Shown piece by piece: positions 57,937 through 64,000 of a stretch of DNA of 64,000 bases. The DNA lies in assembly GCA_037893245.1 (NCBI GenBank), contig JBAIAA010000349.1, positions 806,001 to 870,000 of the forward strand. Reading direction: 5' to 3'. The DNA comes from Crossaster papposus. Its lineage: Eukaryota; Echinodermata; Asteroidea; Velatida; Solasteridae. Below the pieces are notes generated by a model. It was not told the origin of the DNA and made no database searches. It saw only the letters and a list, made by a program, of their open reading frames with translations. Made by a program: the position numbers and the translations under genes. Within the stretch, counting starts at the first letter, position 1. Each line of letters opens with the position of its first letter.

Positions 57937-59431
57937 TGGAGAAAATTACCAAGATGATCACCAAATATTACAATTATATGCCATCACCGTCATCCAATCG
58001 CTCAATGTTGATGTCTAATGGCCTATTGTGTGCCAAAAATCTAAACAAATAAATAATTTTTTAAAAACTTTCTTCTGTCAAACTTGAATTACCAAAAAGA
58101 AATAGAGTTAGCCAAAACCAACAAATAAATGACTGAGTCTACTATATATATTCACTCATCCAAATATGCATATTTATCCAGCCGACAGGCTTAATCGCTA
58201 AAAGATTTTATCAACCAACGAGCGCCCTCTCGGGGCCTACCCATCATGCCACGTCGTGAGTGACTCCGCCATGATAATTCCTCTTTTTTTTAGCCGGACG
58301 CCAGGCATGGTGAATTAAATATTGTTGTTCTCGCTTTTTGGCGAGTTTCTGTACGATTTTTTGCTTCAAGGTTTTCTGTTTTATAGAATTTATCAACCAC
58401 ATAGGCCTAATTGTGTAGAATCTGTACAGTTTGTTTTTGAGTAGTTATTCTGTATTTGGTGTGATTTTGGAGTCATTTGCATTCGTTTTTGGTTTTTACG
58501 TGGCGTAGCAGGCTTTTCAGCCTTTGTCTAACACCGCGTGCTGCGGGCCAAGTCGGCACCGTGTACTATAGGGCTAACCCAGTGCCGGGTAGGCATCGCG
58601 GGTTCTCCCTCCGGATCAAGTGTAATCCCCTCATAGCCGAGTCGGCTTTCTTTGCTTTGTTTTGTACAGCGTAGTTATTTGACTCCCTAGACGGGACCCA
58701 AGCCCACCGGCTGTGGATATAACTCGTCTCGAGACAGGTACGTCTCTCGAGTTATTTTCGAATCTTTTCCCGTCACCTTGGTTTCCGTAAAGGCCTTAGG
58801 GGAGAAAGTGCGGAATTATTCTCCACAAGGCCTGCTAGTCGCCCCGCACGTGGGGCCCCTGTCCGAAAGGCAGCTTTTCGGCCGTTCGGGGGACTAGCGA
58901 AACGTTTCGAGGAATAAAACGGTCCCCGACTGTTTCTTATTCCCCTTTTGTTTTTTATTCCCCTTTTGCGAGTCGTATCGCGGGGGTATATATCGACAGA
59001 GGTCGTTTCCTCCCCCGACCGTCTCAGCTAGCTCAGGGAGCTAGTAAGTAGGACGTTTCGTTGGGTATATCGACAGAGGTCGTTCCCTACCCCTCGGCCG
59101 TCCTAGGCTATCTCGGTATTGCAGCTATAAACGAGATAGCGGCGAGACCCTCGTGGGTATATCGGCTGCTGGCCGCTCCCTTCCCTCGGCCGTCTTGCCT
59201 AGCTCGGAGAGGCGAGTCTCGCGCCAGACATACGTTCCACAGCATGGAACACCGTGATGACACCGGGGATAAATCCTCCCCGTACACCCGCGGTTCCCCA
59301 GGCGACCAGCCGTAAGGGTCCCACGGTTAAAAAGGGCGCATCAAAGACCACCAGCAGTCCCAAGGGTAAGATCCCCAAAGGGGACCGCTAGCCGCTCGAC
59401 CACGCCGCTGGTCTCTGGACCATTGTCACTT

Positions 59432-60020
59432 AATCCGTGTTCGCAATGGATAAACATTTGGGGTAACTTTACCATGACGCCGGGTAACATTCCGATGGTT
59501 TAATCTTCCCACCGTCCGCACTTGGATTTAATTGACGCGGGTAGAATTGCCGAGACCATGGGTAAACTAACCGAGCTGGCTCCAAAACAATAAAGAGGGC
59601 GCCCTGCGTGACCTATGACCGCGACTTGACGACCGGATCGTCTGTTCCCGACAAAATCGGCCATGATTTGTACACGTATCGCAGTATGACTTGACAGCAC
59701 AATAAACCGTGTACAAAAGATGCAAGTTTTTTGCGCGTGATCAGAGAGGCCGGTGAAAGGTCACTGGCTGATGTGACATGTGGTCATTCGACCGGGTGAT
59801 GGAAGATTTAACCGGCGTTGCGCCGCACTGGATTTTCTGGCTCGGTTAAACTGACCTGGTCAATCTTCCTGGGCACCTTTGGCTCGGTTAAACTACCGCG
59901 GCGTGGGTAAGTTACCTGTGAGGAAAGTTACCCAGGCTGTTCGCACTGGACTTGAAATGGGTAAGTTACCCATTGGATCGGTTAGTTTGCCCAAATTAAG
60001 TCCAGTGCGAACAGGGTTTT
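59432..60020. mobile_element. MITE inserted in the DIRS-like leader
   Basis: Left end CCGTGTTCGCAATGGATAAA and right end TTAAGTCCAGTGCGAACAGGG are imperfect inverted repeats, with internal GGTAAGTTACCCA/GGGTAACTTTACC words. Confidence 0.7.
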
Positions 60021-60194
60021 AGTCGCCCGGCGCCAATCTCCCGTGGTTTCACCGGAGTTACCTCGCCTTGTCCTCCCGGTCTGCTGGACTCAGCAACCCC
60101 CGGGGGCGATCAATTACGGGGCGGTGCCAGGTTTCAGTCCTCACCGGCCCCGTCAGCGCGTTCATCGCGCTCCGAGTTCCCTGCTTCCACCCGT

Positions 60195-61512
60195 ATGAGA
60201 GGAGCGGGACTCGAGGTGACTGACTCCCCTTCTCCCCCAATTCGGGCCGAGGACTCGCAGTCAATTTTTGACCAATGTTCCGGAATTCCGAGGATCTTAT
60301 TTGAATTCCCACAGTCAAGCGAATCAAGTCACCGAGGCAAGAAAAAGAAACGCAAGTCAGCGCCGTCCTCTCCAGGGGATTCCCCCGGGAAGTTGACGCA
60401 GCGGCCAAAGAAAATATTTTCGGACCCAGATCCGGATCTAATCCTACCGGATTCGGGCGGGATGAGAGGGGAACACGCTGGGCCACCAGGTCCTGGGGTT
60501 GCCGTCAGCATCGGCTCAGACAACCCTTCTACTCTAGACCGCAATCGGGCGCCCCAAAGATATTTGGCGGGAATTTCTTTACACCAGTCTATGAATTTCA
60601 ACACTTATATTCGGGATGTTTCTGACATAGATTCCAAAAGTGTCCACACCCCTTCCATGCACTCACAAGACGAGCGTTCCGGGGATAGAGATGTCACAGA
60701 CCCTAGCCATTTTTCTCCATTTGAAACTCAGCTGCGGCTGATTCAAAGAGATATGGTGCAAGTACTGAAACTTCCAGAGAATAGCAAGCCGGAGACCACC
60801 CGTCGTTCTTTCAAACGCCGGATTGGCACGGAGGAATTTCGAGATCCACCTTTTCCCACTATGCCAATAGATCGTATCTAACGCATCGCAGATCGACAGC
60901 CTATTTCCAGTTTCCAGGAAAGGACTGAGAAGAGTTCTTCACGGTTCATCTTATTCCGGACACTGCCAAGGACAAATTGAGGGGGGATCCAGTGGCAAAG
61001 CCTCGACCCATTCATTATTTGTTAATAAGGCTAAAGCTACGATGGAGGAAACAATGAAGAAGGTTGATGAGGCAGCTAGATTTGGTTCTCAAACTAACGC
61101 ATTTCTACTTCTGTTATCTGAATATATCGTCTGCAAATGTGAGGAAGATTCACAAATCCCGGCCGATATGTTTGCAGTAGCCTTCAAAATGTTTGGACGA
61201 ATTACTCCGTCTTTCTCTAGATCAGTTGACGAGGATCTCTCTTTTGTCCGCTCGGTCACGTATGAATAACGTGATGGAAGCATTTCACACGAAGGGGCTA
61301 ATAAGAAGTTAAGAGACCTTCCCCTTATGGTCAAGGACCTCTTCGGAGGCAGATTCCAGGAAATTCTGAAAGCTGAAGCCAAGAGGATCGAGACACCGAA
61401 CAAGCTGAACTTGAAGAAGCCATCGGCTACTGACAAGCCCAAGTTCTCTGGGAACAAGGCTCCCTCCTTTCGCCCTGCCCTTAGGAAACCATTCAAGCCT
61501 TTTCGCCAGTAG
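60195..61512 (+). pseudogene. DIRS gag-like ORF, broken
   Basis: An open frame 60195-60881 (228 codons, hydrophilic, Ser/Asp/Pro-rich) is followed in other frames by 61042-61269 and 61327-61512. The last part is Lys/Pro/Phe-rich (KPFKPFRQ end), as in the C-termini of DIRS gag-like proteins. Stops and frame changes between the parts mean no intact product. Confidence 0.6.
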
Positions 61513-61599
61513 ACGGCAAAGGGATTGGCTGAAACAATGGTTTCAGCTCCACGCCCATATTCCGCCCCTACGCGCCAGAACGCACAAACTAGCGGGCGG

Positions 61600-62243
61600 A
61601 AAGGGGGCTTCTACCACCGGCCCCCAGCTCAGGGTGGCGGCGGTGACGCCCCCACCGAGTCAACCCCCACACTGGGGCCTATGGGGGTCGTCTCAAAATA
61701 TTTCGTAGGGTCCTGGAGAGGGATCACCTTCGACGCATGGGTGATTTCTATAGTCGGCCAGGGCTATCAACTAGAATTTACAAGCACCCCTTCGACAAAC
61801 ACGTACAAAAGCAGAGCTCTCGAACAAGAGATATTATCCCTTATCGAGAAAAGAGCAGTCCACCTGGTCTCTCCAGCGGATCAGTTCACAGGCTTCCTGT
61901 TCTTTGGCGGCCGATCATCAATCTGAAAACGCTCAACAAGTTTATCAGACCCGAACGTTTCCGAATGGAAAATCTCAATATAATTCTAGACTCGTTACCA
62001 ACGCAAGCGTGGGGAATGTCATTAGACCTAAAGGATGCGTACCTACATATCCCCATCCTCCAAGCGCACTCCCGTTTTCTACGTTTCCGGTATCGGGGGC
62101 GCACTCACGAGTTCACTGCCCTTCCCTTCGGTCTATCAACCTCGCAAAGAGCCAGGGTTGTGCGAGAAATAGCACCACTTCTCCGGCGCGAGAACATTAT
62201 GATTTGTATGTATCTCGACGACTGGCTGATAGTGGGAAAATAA
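61600..62243 (+). pseudogene. DIRS reverse transcriptase, frameshifted
   Basis: The N-terminal RT part is in one frame to about 61905 and continues in another as RPIINLKTLNKF. SLDLKDAYLHIPI (near 62025) holds the first catalytic Asp, LPFGLSTS follows, and YLDD (62211-62222) holds the catalytic pair. A short internal deletion follows the LPFGL block and a stop ends the frame at 62243. Confidence 0.8.
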
Positions 62244-62259
62244 AAAGACGAGACTATTC

Positions 62260-63081
62260 GAAACTTGACGGCCACTTATACGTTGACAACGAGCCCCGAC
62301 TAATCCCGTCCCAGGAAATAACTTTCCTGGGAGCGGACATCGATCTACGCAGGGGCATCGCCGTCCCCTCAGGGGAACGTATTGCCAGCCTGCGGAAATA
62401 CGTCAAACTATTTCTATTCACTCAAGCTGCCCCAGCGCGAGCTTGGCTGAAACTTCTAGGGTTCATGGCCAGCCTAGTGGACCTGATCCCCTGGTGCAGA
62501 CTGAGGATGCGTCCTTTGCAAATACACCTTTTGGCATATTACAGACCCAAGACGGATCCACTCTCTCTATTGGTCCCTATCGACAAGGTCATTTGTCCAC
62601 ACCTTCGGTGGTGGCTACTGGAACAGAACATGCGGTGCGGACTTAGTTTCCCCAGGGGGATCCTCATGTCATGATCTCCACCGACGCTTCAAACGAAGGC
62701 TCGGGAGCCACCCTTCCCCCTCGACAAGCTGCTGGAACATGGGACGACAACGTTCGATCCCTACACATCAATGTTCTAGAGCTTCAGGCTGTAGTCAACG
62801 CCTTACACCACTTCCAAACAGACGTAGAGGGCCGGTCTGTTCTAATCAAGACCGACAACACGACGGTGGTAGCATATATCAACAAGCAGGGCGGTACCAG
62901 ATCACCCCAATTATGCTACCTGACCTGGGAGTTGTTTCCGTGGATAATCCGAAACAAGGTCGATCTACGCGCTATTCACGTTACGGGTGTGGAAAACGAC
63001 ATGGCAGATGCTCTCTCGGCCTCGGGAAATAGGTCCTCCTTCTGTTACTTACAGTGCCTCGGGAGAATAGACGTGCTCTAG
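62260..63081 (+). pseudogene. DIRS connection region and RNase H
   Basis: 62280-62670 encodes the region with TFLGADIDLRRG and LLGFMASLVDLIPW typical of DIRS pol downstream of RT. 62671-63081 encodes RNase H with STDASNEGSGA (first Asp at about 62683), NVLELQAV (Glu), KTDNTTVVAYI (Asp) and a final VENDMADALS (Asp), so all four acidic residues are present. A frame change separates the two parts. Confidence 0.82.
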
Positions 63082-63105
63082 CGACCTCATTGCCAGTCCA
63101 TATGT

Positions 63106-63570
63106 GTTTAACATGTGCTGGCAGTTATCTTATTAGACTGGCCGAATAGTAATTCAGGGTCCGAGTAAATTTAGAAGGGATGCAGCATAATTGTATTTGT
63201 TTTGTTTATTGATTATCATCATTATTACATTTTCATCATTAGACTAACATATTCGATTCAACTTTTTCTTTACTATGTTTTAATATATTCGTTAGTTTTA
63301 TCTGATCATTATGTTATAAAGATAAGCGGACAGATGTAAGTATTTGATTTTACAAGTACATAGTAATATAGGTCATTGCACTTTTACTTAGTTATTTCTT
63401 TTCTTGATTGCAAGGTAAAGCATGTACATGCCTTGTATTTTGCATATTGAGGTTTAACTTGACTTTTCAGTTAAAGGGAATTGTGTAATTAAATTTGACT
63501 TCCCTCAATTCACTATGTTTTCCTTTTGAAGAATTAACATCTCTCTTTATAATTTTCTTTGCTTAAACCC
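63106..63570. other. AT-rich region, nothing recognised
   Basis: AT-rich sequence after the DIRS remnant; no ORF, TIR or tandem structure. Confidence 0.5.
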
Positions 63571-63574
63571 TTAC

Positions 63575-64000
63575 AGAAATATCCCATGGGAATCCCATGG
63601 GAAATTTCCCCTAGGGGATTCCCATGGTGAATTGGGCATGGAAAACTCATGGGGATATCCCAAGGGGAATCGTATGGGTATCCCATGGGATCCTGCATGG
63701 GATCCCATGGAGGATCCCGTGGGTTCCCATGGAGGATCCCATGGGATCACATGAAGGATCCCATGGGGTCCCATGGCGGATCCCATTTATTTATTTTATT
63801 TATTTACAACCATCTTTAATGAGGGTAACCCATCCAGCAGAAGCTGATCATTTGGGGCCCTCAGTGGAGAGAAGACAATGGAGGATCCCATGGAGGATCC
63901 CATGGAGGATCCCATGGAGGATCCCATGGAGGATCCCATGGAGGATCCCATGGAGGATCCCATGGAGGATCCCATGGAGGATCCCATGGAGGATCCCATG
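63575..64000. repeat. ATGGGATCC-type minisatellite running off the window
   Basis: From 63575 imperfect CCCATGGGAATC words, then 63885-64000 perfect 12-bp units ATGGAGGATCCC. Interrupted at 63787-63879 by a non-repeat piece starting with (TTTA)n that resembles the inverted 3' tail of a SINE/LINE (GCAGAAGCTGATCATTTGG). Confidence 0.92.

Larger units (their letters stand above)
58290..63100 (+). mobile_element. DIRS-like retrotransposon, degenerate, no tyrosine recombinase seen
   Basis: Order: GC-rich leader with three roughly 95-bp repeats around GGTATATCGACAGAGGTCG (58985-59220), an inserted MITE (59432-60020), a gag-like region (60195-61512), RT (61600-62243) and RNase H (62671-63081). The leading/RT/RH sequence types are those of DIRS elements of animals. 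Frame changes and internal stops occur between segments. After the RNase H stop the sequence turns AT-rich with no recombinase, so the 3' third is missing. Exact ends are not determined. Confidence 0.75.

Noticed and set aside
63571-63999. MGSS-repeat ORFs
   Set aside because: Translation of the 12-bp ATGGAGGATCCC minisatellite.

Overview
The window is a piece of an intron-rich animal genome. Spliced eukaryotic genes sit in a dense field of small terminal-inverted-repeat DNA elements, tRNA-derived SINEs, minisatellites, a 10 kb satellite and a decayed DIRS-type retrotransposon. The repeat mix (a tRNA SINE with a conserved central domain of a kind I associate with echinoderms, DIRS elements, very many MITEs) suggests a marine invertebrate deuterostome, most likely an echinoderm. 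That assignment is an inference, not a proof.

Layout. 1-7.5 kb: last five coding exons of a prolyl-4-hydroxylase-like 2-oxoglutarate/Fe(II) oxygenase (+ strand, 5' end outside the window), whose first visible intron is filled by a 58/64-bp minisatellite. 7.5-10.9 kb: intergenic, with MITEs. 10.9-12.2 kb: a single-exon JmjC-domain hydroxylase gene (- strand). 12.17-12.73 kb: a short shared upstream region, after which ERCC3/XPB (TFIIH helicase) runs on the + strand to 36.28 kb. All 18 ERCC3 coding exons can be traced with consistent splice phases (796 codons), including a 28-bp first exon. Its introns carry most of the mobile elements and minisatellites, and three of them (or the 3' flank) carry partial copies of ERCC3 exon ends together with their 5' splice sites. 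36.3-41.5 kb: repeats plus two orphan terminal-exon-like segments. 41.5-44.7 kb: two exons of a mitochondrial-type CDGSH iron-sulfur protein (CISD3-like, - strand) with a 5'-truncated LINE in the intron. 44.8-46.6 kb: three neighbouring foldback elements, each with a perfect 9-bp target-site duplication. 47.9-57.7 kb: a satellite of about 41 units (236 and 248 bp) with nested higher-order duplications. 57.75-58.1 kb: a terminal-exon-like ORF with a poly(A) signal. 58.3-63.1 kb: a defective DIRS-like retrotransposon (gag-like ORF, RT, RNase H; no tyrosine recombinase seen), itself interrupted by a MITE. 63.6-64 kb: a 12-bp ATGGAGGATCCC minisatellite running off the end.

The genes do not form one pathway. 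The JmjC gene and ERCC3 are divergent and probably share a promoter region. The other genes are independent. The most unusual signals are: (1) six TIR elements with TA(G/C) termini and 9-bp target duplications, one carrying a RecQ-helicase-like coding fragment; (2) elements that look piggyBac-like (TTAA target, CCCTAAC ends) whose interiors are arrays of different short words; (3) recurrent duplication of ERCC3 exon-end/donor segments.
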